Shown: positions 55,725 through 64,000 of the stretch, piece by piece
Numbering within the stretch: the first letter of the stretch is position 1
Layout: each line of letters begins with the position of its first letter
From: Pseudorhizobium banfieldiae
GTDB taxonomy: Bacteria > Pseudomonadota > Alphaproteobacteria > Rhizobiales > Rhizobiaceae
Direction: 5' to 3'
Assembly: GCF_000967425.1 (NCBI RefSeq)
Contig: NZ_FO082820.1
Location: 1,736,001-1,800,000 of the forward strand
DNA: 64,000 nucleotides
Program-made: the position numbers and the translations under genes
Notes under the pieces: generated by a model
Told to the model about the DNA's origin: nothing
Database searches by the model: none
Seen by the model: only the letters and a program-made list of their open reading frames with translations

Positions 55725-56480
55725 TCAGGCAGCTTCCCCGATGATGTCTGCATAGCCATTGGCTTCGAGTTCGAGCGCCAGGTTCTTGTCTCCGGAGCGG
55801 ATGACCTGACCCTTGTAGAGCACGTGGACCGTGTCCGGGACGATGTATTCGAGCAGGCGCTGGTAGTGCGTGATGACGATCACGGCGCGATCGGGGGACT
55901 TCAGCGCATTGACGCCATCCGCGACGATCTTCAGCGCATCGATATCGAGGCCGGAATCGGTCTCGTCCAGGATGCAGAGCTTCGGCTCGAGCAGCGCCAT
56001 CTGCAGGATTTCCGCGCGCTTCTTCTCGCCACCCGAGAAGCCGACGTTCAACGGCCGGCGCAACATGGCGGGATCGATCTTCAGTTCGCCAGCGGCTTCC
56101 TTGACCCGGCGCATGAATTCCGGGGTCGTGAGTTCTTCTTCGCCACGAGCCTTGCGCTGCTCGTTCATCGCGATCTTGAGGAACTGCATGGTGGCAACGC
56201 CCGGGATCTCGACCGGGTACTGGAAAGCGAGGAAGATGCCCTTGGAGGCGCGCTCAGCCGGGTCGAGTTCAAGAATGCTCTCGCCGTTGTAGAGGATGTC
56301 ACCCTCGGTGACTTCGTAGTCTTCGCGGCCGGACAGGATATACGACAAGGTCGACTTGCCAGAGCCGTTCGGCCCCATGATGGCTGCGACTTCGCCCGGC
56401 TTTACGGTCAGGTTCAGGCCGCGAATAATCTCGGTGCCGTCTTCGGCGATGCGGGCGTGCAGGTTCTTGATCTCAAGCAT
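55725..56480 (-). CDS. sufC: Fe-S assembly ATPase SufC
   Basis: A 251-residue ABC-type ATPase that energises the SufBCD scaffold; it is cytosolic, not a transporter. Walker A MGPNGSGKSTLSYILSG, signature NVGFSGGEKKRAEILQMAL and Walker B CILDETDSGLDIDAL are diagnostic of SufC. The start MLEIKNLHARIAEDGTEIIRG is preceded by GAGAGGA. It lies between sufB and sufD. Confidence 0.97.
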   Translation of the reverse strand: MLEIKNLHARIAEDGTEIIRGLNLTVKPGEVAAIMGPNGSGKSTLSYILSGREDYEVTEGDILYNGESILELDPAERASKGIFLAFQYPVEIPGVATMQFLKIAMNEQRKARGEEELTTPEFMRRVKEAAGELKIDPAMLRRPLNVGFSGGEKKRAEILQMALLEPKLCILDETDSGLDIDALKIVADGVNALKSPDRAVIVITHYQRLLEYIVPDTVHVLYKGQVIRSGDKNLALELEANGYADIIGEAA

Positions 56481-56542
56481 TTACAAATCCTCTCGGACAA
56501 ACATCGTTGCGTGCAGAGCACGTAGATTGCGAATTGATGGCG

Positions 56543-58012
56543 TCAGCCCACAGAACCTTCGAGACTGATGCCGATCAGCTTCTGCGCCTCGACGGCGAAC
56601 TCCATCGGCAGCTCCTGGATAACGTCCTTGACGAAGCCGTTGACGATGAGCGCGATCGCCTCCTCTTCCGGGATTCCGCGCTGCATGACGTAGAACTTCT
56701 GGTCCTCGGAAATCTTCGAGGTCGTCGCCTCGTGCTCCACCTGCCCGGACGCGTTCTTCACCTCGATGTAGGGCACCGTGTGCGCGCCGCACTTGTCGCC
56801 GATCAGCAGCGAATCGCAATTGGTGAAGTTGCGGGCATTCTCGGCGCGACGATGGATCGAAACCTGGCCGCGATAGGTGTTCTGCGACTTGCCGGCAGAA
56901 ATCCCCTTCGAAATGATGCGGCTCGACGTGTTCTTGCCGAGGTGGATCATCTTCGTACCGGAGTCGATCTGCTGGTGGCCGTTGGAAACGGCAATCGAAT
57001 AGAACTCGCCGCGGCTGTCGTCGCCACGCAGGATGCAGCTCGGATACTTCCACGTGATCGCCGAACCGGTCTCGACCTGTGTCCAGGAGATCTTGGAGCG
57101 TGCGCCACGGCAATCGCCGCGCTTGGTGACGAAGTTGTAGATGCCGCCCTTGCCCTGGGCATCGCCAGGGAACCAGTTCTGGACGGTCGAATACTTGATC
57201 TCTGCATCATCCAGCGCAACGAGTTCGACTACCGCCGCATGCAACTGGTTTTCGTCGCGCTGCGGCGCCGTGCAACCCTCCAGGTAGGAGACATAGGCGC
57301 CCTCTTCGGCGATGATCAACGTGCGCTCGAACTGGCCCGTATTCTTCTCGTTGATACGGAAGTACGTCGACAACTCCATAGGGCAGCGTACGCCCTTCGG
57401 CACGAACACGAAGGAACCATCAGTGAAGACGGCGGAGTTCAGCGTCGCATAGTAGTTGTCGGTGGTCGGAACTACCGAGCCGAGATACTTCTTGATGAGG
57501 TCTGGGTGCTCGCGGATGGCCTCGGAAATCGACATGAAGATCACGCCGGCCTTCTCCAGTTCCTTCCGGAAGGTGGTCACGACCGAGACAGAGTCGAAGA
57601 CAGCATCGACGGCGACCTTGGAAGTCTTCACGCCAGCGAGGATTTCCTGCTCGCGGAGCGGAATACCGAGCTTCTCGTAGGTGCGCAGGAGCTCCGGAGC
57701 GACCTCGTCAAGCGAGGTGGGGCCCGTAACGTTCTTCGGCGCCGCGTAATAGTAGATGTCGTTGAAGTCGATCTTCGGATAGTCGACGCGTGCCCAGGTC
57801 GGCTCTTCCATGGTCAACCAGCGGCGATAGGCGTCCAGACGCCATTCCAGCATCCATTCCGGCTCCTGCTTCTTCGCCGAAATGAAGCGGATGATGTCTT
57901 CGGAAAGACCTTTCGGGGCCTTGTCCACTTCGATGACGGTCTCGAAGCCGTATTTATACTGATCGATGTCGATCCCACGGACCTGATCAATTGTCTCCTG
58001 GACGGCAGGCAT
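56543..58012 (-). CDS. sufB: Fe-S cluster scaffold SufB
   Basis: A 489-residue scaffold protein on which clusters are assembled. The block [20 protein letters not shown], the [20 protein letters not shown] segment and the C-terminal [20 protein letters not shown] are typical of SufB. I start at the ATG at 58012 ([17 protein letters not shown]); the frame remains open upstream into the spacer. A 141-base gap separates it from the preceding sufS2, in which I see no gene. Confidence 0.96.
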   Translation of the reverse strand: MPAVQETIDQVRGIDIDQYKYGFETVIEVDKAPKGLSEDIIRFISAKKQEPEWMLEWRLDAYRRWLTMEEPTWARVDYPKIDFNDIYYYAAPKNVTGPTSLDEVAPELLRTYEKLGIPLREQEILAGVKTSKVAVDAVFDSVSVVTTFRKELEKAGVIFMSISEAIREHPDLIKKYLGSVVPTTDNYYATLNSAVFTDGSFVFVPKGVRCPMELSTYFRINEKNTGQFERTLIIAEEGAYVSYLEGCTAPQRDENQLHAAVVELVALDDAEIKYSTVQNWFPGDAQGKGGIYNFVTKRGDCRGARSKISWTQVETGSAITWKYPSCILRGDDSRGEFYSIAVSNGHQQIDSGTKMIHLGKNTSSRIISKGISAGKSQNTYRGQVSIHRRAENARNFTNCDSLLIGDKCGAHTVPYIEVKNASGQVEHEATTSKISEDQKFYVMQRGIPEEEAIALIVNGFVKDVIQELPMEFAVEAQKLIGISLEGSVG

Positions 58013-58153
58013 GCGCGTTCTCCAACTGTCAGCCGGCAGTCGAGCCGGCACCTCTTTGTTCGGACGGGAAGTTCCGCCTTTATGTAGTTGCCAAAAGGCG
58101 TGTTTCACACCTCGCGGCAAGCGGAAAGTTGCCTTTCCGCAAGTTTCTTGCTG

Positions 58154-59320
58154 CTAGGCAGCCTCTCCTGCCGGACGCCGCCGGTCGGAAATCTTCTTGA
58201 ACGCGGCGAGTGTCGCTGCGACGTCGTCTCGGGTGGTCGTGGGTCCAAGGGAAATCCGCAGGCCGCCGATTTCCTGTTCAAAGCCCATGGCCGTCAGCAC
58301 CTGGCTCTGCCCCACTTTGCCGGAGGAGCAGGCCGAACCTGCAGAGATCGCAATACCTTCCAGATCGAATGCAATCTGCCCGGTCTCCGACTTCAAGCCC
58401 GGGAGGCTGAAAAAGCAGGTATTGGCGACTCGGTCGACGCCGCGCCCATGGATGATGACGTCCGACGCTGCTGCCAGCATTCCAGCCTCGAGATCATCCC
58501 GCAAACGGGAGATTTCAGAAATTCGCTCGCCTAATCCTTCAAGTGCTGCTTCCGCCGCAGCCGCGAAGCCAATGATCGCGTGAAAACTCTCTGTCCCCGA
58601 CCGGTGACCCTTCTCCTGGCCGCCGCCCCGGATGAGAGGAGCCGGCATCAAGGCCTCACCCCGCGCGACCAAGGCGCCCACCCCCTTCGGGCCGCCGATC
58701 TTGTGGGATGTGAGGATCAGGAAATCCGCATCGAGAGCCGCAATATCCACCGGTATGCGACCAACAGCCTGGACAGCGTCCACAATGAGCAGCCCGCCAA
58801 ACCGACGGACGATCTGCGCAGCTTCGGAAACCGGCTGGATCACCCCGGTTTCGTTATTGACCAGCATCAACGCCACCATGGGCGGACCGGCTGACCGGTC
58901 GTGTCCTGCCAGCGACTGCTCCAGGGCCTCGAGATCCACGACACCTGAGCGCGTAGCGGCGAACCGGCATATCTGCTCGGTTGCGAAACGTCCGCCTTCG
59001 CGGACGGCGGAGTGTTCGATCGCCGAAGCATAGAGGCGGCTTACCTGGAGTGGTGAGCGCCCCATCCGGAAATCCGGTGTCAGCACATGGTTAATGGCTT
59101 CAGTCGCCCCGCTGGTGAAGATCACATGAGCGGGCTCCGCCCCAACAAGAGCGGCAACATGACGCCGCGCCTTCTCGACAGCCGCCCGAGCCGCACGGCC
59201 CTCGGCATGAACGGAGGAAGCATTGCCGGGAAGTGCGAACGCGTCGATCATAGCATGCCGCGCTTCAGCCATAAGCGGAGCGGTCGCGTTCCAGTCCATG
59301 TAGACGCGTGCCAAAGCCAT
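58154..59320 (-). CDS. sufS2: Cysteine desulfurase, NifS/IscS type (first gene of suf operon)
   Basis: A 388-residue group I PLP-dependent desulfurase, different in type from the SufS further downstream. The start MALARVYMDWNATAPLMAEA, the PLP lysine in LILTSHKIGGPKGVGAL and the reactive cysteine in SAGSACSSGK are visible. In Agrobacterium the operon is written sufS2-B-C-D-S1-X-A and is iron-controlled; the order here is the same, which supports the name. An Irr-type motif and a sigma-70 promoter lie upstream. Confidence 0.88.
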   Translation of the reverse strand: MALARVYMDWNATAPLMAEARHAMIDAFALPGNASSVHAEGRAARAAVEKARRHVAALVGAEPAHVIFTSGATEAINHVLTPDFRMGRSPLQVSRLYASAIEHSAVREGGRFATEQICRFAATRSGVVDLEALEQSLAGHDRSAGPPMVALMLVNNETGVIQPVSEAAQIVRRFGGLLIVDAVQAVGRIPVDIAALDADFLILTSHKIGGPKGVGALVARGEALMPAPLIRGGGQEKGHRSGTESFHAIIGFAAAAEAALEGLGERISEISRLRDDLEAGMLAAASDVIIHGRGVDRVANTCFFSLPGLKSETGQIAFDLEGIAISAGSACSSGKVGQSQVLTAMGFEQEIGGLRISLGPTTTRDDVAATLAAFKKISDRRRPAGEAA

Positions 59321-59446
59321 TGCCCGACCCGTTTTCCTTCCTAGATACCCGGTCAACCCAGCGCAGCGCCGGAGCAGCCGCATTTTTCTTGAAATTCAAA
59401 ACAGCCTTGCCGTAAGAGACGTCAGCCGGCCATCAGGCGGCCCAAG

Positions 59447-59463
59447 TTTCGAATGGTTCTAAA
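59447..59463 (-). promoter_or_regulatory. Irr-type iron-control element (ICE) at the suf promoter
   Basis: Read on the minus strand, TTTAGAA-CCA-TTCGAAA matches the inverted-repeat ICE pattern (TTTAGAA-N3-TTCTAAA as I remember it) with one mismatch. It overlaps or lies just after the predicted transcription start, a position suited to repression of the suf operon. Confidence 0.6.
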
Positions 59464-59467
59464 CTGA

Positions 59468-59496
59468 GTTCTAGAAAAGCTGACCGGCTTCGTCAA
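59468..59496 (-). promoter_or_regulatory. Sigma-70 promoter of the suf operon
   Basis: On the minus strand: TTGACG at 59496-59491, a 17-base spacer, and TAGAAC at 59473-59468. The -10 is weak, as expected for a regulated promoter. The -35 is half of a perfect inverted repeat (CGTCAAGT-CTT-ACTTGACG, 59491-59509). Confidence 0.6.
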
Positions 59497-59545
59497 GTCT
59501 TACTTGACGCTCAGTGCCCGACCAAAACACGTGACCGGAGTACCA

Positions 59546-60223
59546 ATGCCCGAAGTCATCTTCAACGGCCCCGCAGGTCGACTGGAAGGCCGCTACCAGC
59601 CTTCCAAGGAAAAAAGCGCGCCGATCGCGATCATCCTGCATCCGCATCCGCAGTTCGGCGGCACGATGAACAACCAGATCGTCTACCAGCTCTTCTACAT
59701 GTTCCAGAAGCGCGGCTTCACGACGCTTCGGTTCAATTTCCGTGGCATCGGACGCAGCCAGGGAGAGTTCGACCACGGCGCAGGCGAACTTTCGGACGCG
59801 GCATCCGCTCTCGATTGGGTCCAGAGCCTTCATCCGGACTCCAAGAGCTGCTGGGTCGCCGGGTATTCCTTCGGCGCGTGGATCGGGATGCAGCTTCTCA
59901 TGCGCCGCCCCGAAATCGAAGGCTTCATGTCGATCGCGCCACAGCCGAATATCTATGATTTTTCCTTCCTGGCGCCCTGCCCCTCGTCCGGCCTGATCAT
60001 TCATGGCAATGCCGACAAGGTGGCGCCCGAAAAGGATGTCCTGGGTCTGGTCGACAAATTGAAGACCCAGAAGGGCATCCTGATCACGCACAAGACCGTG
60101 GAAGGTGCGAACCACTTCTTCAATGGTCAGGTCGACCATTTGCTGGCGGAGTGCGAGGATTATCTCGACCGTCGCCTAGACGGCGATCTGGTGCCTGAAC
60201 CCGCTGCCAAACGGATTAGGTAA
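59546..60223 (+). CDS. Alpha/beta hydrolase
   Basis: A 225-residue cytosolic protein with an alpha/beta hydrolase fold. It has the oxyanion-side block IILHPHPQFGGTMNNQIVYQ and the nucleophile elbow VAGYSFGAWIG (GxSxG with Ser). The catalytic Asp and His are likely in HGNADKVAPE and EGANHFF. This type is widespread in alphaproteobacteria without a proven substrate. ATG at 59546 after GGAG. It is divergent from the suf operon and is followed by a hairpin. Confidence 0.85.
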   Translation: MPEVIFNGPAGRLEGRYQPSKEKSAPIAIILHPHPQFGGTMNNQIVYQLFYMFQKRGFTTLRFNFRGIGRSQGEFDHGAGELSDAASALDWVQSLHPDSKSCWVAGYSFGAWIGMQLLMRRPEIEGFMSIAPQPNIYDFSFLAPCPSSGLIIHGNADKVAPEKDVLGLVDKLKTQKGILITHKTVEGANHFFNGQVDHLLAECEDYLDRRLDGDLVPEPAAKRIR

Positions 60224-60246
60224 GCCAACAGCACTGCTAGCTTTAG

Positions 60247-60270
60247 CGGCCGCCGTAACGGGCGGCCGTT
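60247..60270 (+). terminator. Hairpin terminator after the alpha/beta hydrolase gene
   Basis: A perfect 8-bp stem CGGCCGCC/GGCGGCCG with a 6-base loop, followed by only TT. It lies in the 90-base gap between convergent genes and could serve both. Confidence 0.55.
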
Positions 60271-60313
60271 CGCGTTCAGAGCTATTGCAGGCTGTGTGCC
60301 TGCATCCAGGCGC

Positions 60314-61471
60314 TCAAGCGGCCAGACTGCGCGCCTGATGGACTCGATCCCGGCCGCCTCGCTTGGCATCGTACAGTGCCGCATCCGCTTGCCGCAACGC
60401 AGTCTCCAGATCACCGTTCGCAGGCAGAGCCGCGACACCGAAGCTGGCGGTCACGACAGAACCGCCGGGCAGACAGGGAACCATCATCTTGCGGGTGCCG
60501 ATCCTCAACGTGTCGGCAACGGCTACGGCGATCGTCGGAGATGTCCCGGGTAGCAGGACCGCGAATTCCTCTCCGCCGATACGCGCGACGATCGCACCGT
60601 TTCCGGCCAACGTCGTGATCATCGTCGCGAAGGCACTGATGACCATATCGCCAGCGTGGTGACCATAGCTGTCGTTGATCGACTTGAAATGATCGATGTC
60701 GCACAGGATGACTGCATGCTGACGATCGCCAGAACTTTCAACTATCCTCTTCGCCGCTTTCTCGAAGCCTCGGCGATTGACGAGCCCGGACAGGCTGTCA
60801 TGTTCTGCATGGCCCCGCTCCACTGCCATGATGTCCAGTGTCAGGACAGCGAGAAGCATCAGCCCGACGGCAACGATCAGGACTGCCGTGATGCTCTGGG
60901 ACATGACGGCATAGGACGTGGATATATAGGCACTTGGGGTCGCGCCCGGGCCCATTAGGGCCGCAAGGGTCGCCTTGATCAGGAAATGCGCCCCGCTGAA
61001 TGCCAGGACGAAACCGAGCGTCTTGTCCATCGCGGTCTTGCGATCTGAGAGGAAGACAGTGATTGCGGCCGAGAACGTGACCACCGCATAGGGACCCTGA
61101 TAGACGAAACCGTACCCCCACCACGTTCGCGGGACTTCCCGCACCATAAGATATCCGGCCATGCCCAGGAGAAATATTGCTAGAGCGGCCCGGGCCGAGA
61201 ACGGCCGATCGTAGAGAAGGGACACGCCCCAATGCAGCAGGACAAGCCCGGCCAGCACCGTTCCATAGACAGCAAAGGACCAGGGTACGGAATTGCTGGC
61301 ATAGGCAACGCCGAGTTCGGAGATCATCGTCAACGACGCGACGAAGAGGCCGCCGGAGAACAGAAGAGCGGACGCGCGCCAGCGGCTGTAAATGGAGACC
61401 ACTGCGAAAACCGCACTGAAACACACGCCGATGAGGAAATTGACCCAAAGAAATAACGCGGCAGCAGACAT
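60314..61471 (-). CDS. Membrane-bound diguanylate cyclase (GGDEF)
   Basis: A 385-residue protein: about seven N-terminal membrane segments (residues 1-215, beginning MSAAALFLWVNFLIGVCFSA) joined to a GGDEF domain (about residues 225-380). The active-site loop reads GGEEF in ARIGGEEFAVLLPG, and the metal-binding block is CDIDHFKSINDSYGHHAGD, so it should be active in making cyclic di-GMP. The RxxD inhibitory site five residues before GGEEF is absent, which predicts lack of product inhibition. The signal sensed by the membrane part is unknown. Confidence 0.9.
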   Translation of the reverse strand: MSAAALFLWVNFLIGVCFSAVFAVVSIYSRWRASALLFSGGLFVASLTMISELGVAYASNSVPWSFAVYGTVLAGLVLLHWGVSLLYDRPFSARAALAIFLLGMAGYLMVREVPRTWWGYGFVYQGPYAVVTFSAAITVFLSDRKTAMDKTLGFVLAFSGAHFLIKATLAALMGPGATPSAYISTSYAVMSQSITAVLIVAVGLMLLAVLTLDIMAVERGHAEHDSLSGLVNRRGFEKAAKRIVESSGDRQHAVILCDIDHFKSINDSYGHHAGDMVISAFATMITTLAGNGAIVARIGGEEFAVLLPGTSPTIAVAVADTLRIGTRKMMVPCLPGGSVVTASFGVAALPANGDLETALRQADAALYDAKRGGRDRVHQARSLAA

Positions 61472-61558
61472 AGTGGACCAGCTTGTTGAACAGTCGCGCA
61501 GTGGGCGCGCTTTTCCATCGCAAATACGACTGTCAGTAACGACAAAAGATTAACATCA

Positions 61559-62674
61559 TCACGTTGAGGGCGATGCCACCAAGCCGCCCTTCATGGGACT
61601 TGGCACCCCGGTTGTCCCAGGAAAGGTCAAGGGGAAGCCCTTCATGCTCCGGACAGCCAGATAGGCCCAGGCTTCCGCCTCCATCGCGTCACCGTCCAGC
61701 CCTGCTTCTTCGGCGGTGGCAACGCGGGCCTCGCGTTCGCCAGCGAGTTCGCGAAGATCCGCCATGAGCACCTCGTTGAGGCGTCCGCCCCCGCAGACGA
61801 CATACAAGCCGGGCGGCTCAGGCAGGTGCTTGGACGACTGGATGATTGATGCCGCGGCCACATAGGCGAGCGTCCTTGCGCCGTCAGCCAACTCCACCTG
61901 ATGCCCGACCGGCGGTAGGAAGTCGTTTCGGTCCAGGGAACGGCGCCGCTTGTCCGTGAAGAATGGCTGGGAGAGATAAGTCTCCGCTAGGCCATGGTCG
62001 ATCTGGCCCTCGGAGGCAATCAGCCCACCCTGATCGTAGGGGACGCCCGCATTCGCTTCCACCCACTGGTCGATCAGACTGTTTCCAGGTCCGCTGTCGT
62101 AGGCGACGATTTCGCCGTCGGTGCCGATGAAGGTGAGATTGGAGATGCCGCCGATGTTCACAAAACAGACTGGCCGCTCCGGGAGTTCAAGCCCTTCCGC
62201 AAGGGCGGCGTGATAGGCAGGCACCAGAGGAGCCCCCTGCCCGCCATGGGCCATGTCGTTTGCGCGCATGTCGAAGACAACGGGTATGCGGGTCAGATCG
62301 GCCAGGCGCTGGCCGTCACCCAACTGGATCGTCAGCCCTTGCTCGGGCCGATGCAGCACGGTCTGTCCATGGAAGCCAATGACATCGATCTCGGAAGCCG
62401 AGACTCCATTGACCTGCAGGAACTTTTCAACTGCCTCAGCATGCCGACGCGTCAACTCATCTTCAACGCTCAAGAGACACCCGGGGCGGTCGTCCCGGGA
62501 ACGGACCACCCTCGCGTCCTCCAGCGCCTGCTTGAGCCTCTGGCGGAATGCGTTCTCGTAGGGAATGCCGAGGAAGGCTCCACGCTCTACGCGGCTTCCG
62601 CCATCGGTATGCAAGAGGGCAATATCGATGCCATCCATCGATGTCCCGCTCATGAGGCCGATTGCTGTTTTCAT
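61559..62674 (-). CDS. anmK: Anhydro-N-acetylmuramic acid kinase
   Basis: A kinase of about 371 residues that phosphorylates and opens 1,6-anhydro-MurNAc during recycling of peptidoglycan. The start [20 protein letters not shown], the central [20 protein letters not shown] and [11 protein letters not shown] are diagnostic. Start sites at 62674, 62683 and 62692 are all possible; none has a strong ribosome binding site. It is divergent from tyrS, with about 100 bases between the starts. Confidence 0.94.
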   Translation of the reverse strand: MKTAIGLMSGTSMDGIDIALLHTDGGSRVERGAFLGIPYENAFRQRLKQALEDARVVRSRDDRPGCLLSVEDELTRRHAEAVEKFLQVNGVSASEIDVIGFHGQTVLHRPEQGLTIQLGDGQRLADLTRIPVVFDMRANDMAHGGQGAPLVPAYHAALAEGLELPERPVCFVNIGGISNLTFIGTDGEIVAYDSGPGNSLIDQWVEANAGVPYDQGGLIASEGQIDHGLAETYLSQPFFTDKRRRSLDRNDFLPPVGHQVELADGARTLAYVAAASIIQSSKHLPEPPGLYVVCGGGRLNEVLMADLRELAGEREARVATAEEAGLDGDAMEAEAWAYLAVRSMKGFPLTFPGTTGVPSPMKGGLVASPST

Positions 62675-62774
62675 TCCGTCCATTGATGGCATCCAGAATC
62701 AATTTTGGAGTGATTATGCGCGAAAACAGTGGTAGAGGCCCGCGCGTATCCGGAATTCCTTTCAGAGAACGTCA

Positions 62775-64000
62775 TGTCCAGCTTCAAGTCCGATTTCCTC
62801 CGCACCATGCATGAGCGCGGCTTCATTCATCAGGTTTCCGATGAAAGCGGCCTCGATGACCTGCTCGCTAAGGAGAGCGTGACGGCCTATATCGGCTTCG
62901 ACCCGACCGCTCCCAGTCTGCATGCCGGCGGGCTCATCCAGATCATGATGCTGCACTGGCTACAGGCAACAGGTCATCAGCCCATCTCGCTTATGGGTGG
63001 CGGCACCGGCATGGTCGGCGACCCTTCCTTTAAGGAGGAAGCACGCCAGCTGATGACCATCGATACGATCGAGAGCAATATCGCGTCGATCAAGCGCGTA
63101 TTTTCCAACTACCTCGACTATGACAAGGGGCCCAAGGGCGGCGCCCTCATGGTGAACAATGCCGAATGGCTTCGCGAACTGAACTACCTCGAATTCCTGC
63201 GCGATGTCGGACGCCATTTCTCCGTGAACCGCATGCTGTCCTTCGACAGCGTGAAGACGCGCCTGGACCGAGAGCAGTCGCTGTCATTCCTCGAATTCAA
63301 CTACATGATCCTCCAGGCCTACGACTTCGTAGAGTTGAACAAGCGCTACGAATGCCGGCTGCAGATGGGCGGATCGGACCAGTGGGGCAACATCATCAAC
63401 GGCATCGACCTCGGTCACCGCATGGGGACGCCGCAGCTCTACGCTCTGACCTCGCCGTTGCTGACCACCTCCTCGGGCGCGAAGATGGGCAAGTCCATTA
63501 ACGGCGCGGTCTGGCTGAACCCCGACATGCTGTCCGCCTACGACTTCTGGCAGTACTGGCGCAATACGGAGGACGCCGATGTCGCTCGGTTCCTCAAGCT
63601 GTACACGACGCTGCCGATGGACGAAATCGCCAGGCTTTCGGCGCTTGGCGGGACGGAAATCAACGAGGTCAAGAAGATCCTCGCCACAGAAATCACCGCC
63701 ATGCTGCATGGTCGGCAGGCAGCCGAGGAGGCAGCCGAGACCGCCCGCAAGACCTTCGAGGAAGGCGCATTGGCCGAAAATCTCCCAACTGTGGAGATAC
63801 CCACCGCCGAAATCGAAGCGAGCACAGGCCTCCTTGCGCTGATGGTACGGGCCGGCCTGGCGGCTTCGAACGGCGAAGCGCGCCGGCATGTGCAGGGCGG
63901 CGCGGTGAAGATCAACGACCGACCGGTTGCTGACGAACGTACGATGATCGGCAGCTCCGATGTCACAGAAGCGGGCATCATCAAGCTCTCGCTTGGCAAG
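62775..64000 (+). CDS. tyrS: Tyrosyl-tRNA synthetase (3'-truncated by window edge)
   Basis: A class I aminoacyl-tRNA synthetase that charges tRNA-Tyr. About 408 codons are visible and only a few residues seem to be missing at the end. The ATP-binding HIGH-like motif reads [11 protein letters not shown], as usual for rhizobial TyrS; the tyrosine-binding region [15 protein letters not shown] and the KMSKS-like GAKMGKS are present. A C-terminal S4 RNA-binding domain (about residue 340 on, ending IIKLSLGK) follows. Confidence 0.96.

Noticed and set aside
53071..58087. Long plus-strand frames (about 500-650 codons) across the suf operon
   Set aside because: All are antisense to sufS, sufD, sufC and sufB, whose motifs are intact; the antisense products lack domain character.

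Overview
The window is about 61% GC and looks like chromosomal DNA of an alphaproteobacterium of the Rhizobiaceae (Rhizobium/Sinorhizobium/Agrobacterium relatives). The evidence is a phosphatidylcholine synthase, an alphaproteobacterial LexA box (GTTC-N7-GTTC), glnB-glnA behind a -24/-12 promoter, a suf operon in the order sufS2-B-C-D-S1-T-A with an Irr-type motif, and ialB-, hspQ- and FrnE-type genes. I saw no insertion sequence, phage, integrase, CRISPR array or rRNA. One tRNA gene (Lys, anticodon TTT) is present. All identifications come from reading motifs and remembered family features; no search was run.

Layout. 1-9.1 kb: gyrA (enters from the left edge, minus strand), a MarC-family membrane protein, ssb and uvrA diverging around a LexA box, a DUF72 gene, and a bifunctional NAD(P)HX repair enzyme. 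9.2-12.5 kb: nitrogen control (glnB-glnA), hspQ, and an IalB-like periplasmic protein. 12.7-16.2 kb: an orphan YejA-like solute-binding protein, a FrnE/DsbA-type oxidoreductase and an EamA exporter. 16.2-26.4 kb: housekeeping repair and cell-wall precursor genes (mfd-sdhE, recG, DUF502, glmS, glmU). 26.5-31.2 kb: a BMP-family nucleoside/sugar-type ABC importer. 31.3-36.6 kb: pcs, a UbiH-like hydroxylase, an AEC transporter, ccdA, tRNA-Lys, a DUF1232 protein, and a small haem-copper-oxidase-like membrane protein behind an FNR/FixK-type box.

36.6-47.9 kb is the main accessory region. It holds a minus-strand run of six translationally coupled genes: a dTDP-rhamnose-4-epimerase-like SDR, a glycoside-hydrolase/NDP-sugar-epimerase fusion, a GT4 glycosyltransferase and three CgeB-like glycosyltransferases. 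A methyltransferase follows. Divergent from it are a DUF1003 protein, a zinc-type MDR dehydrogenase and a Gfo/Idh/MocA dehydrogenase. No flippase, polymerase or exporter is present, which suggests a cytosolic methylated oligosaccharide or glycoconjugate of unknown identity. This is the best candidate for an undescribed system.

48.0-52.3 kb: three small envelope-type proteins of unknown function and a MacAB-like export system. 52.3-59.3 kb: the suf Fe-S assembly operon. 59.5-64 kb: an alpha/beta hydrolase, a membrane GGDEF protein, anmK, and tyrS, which runs off the right edge.
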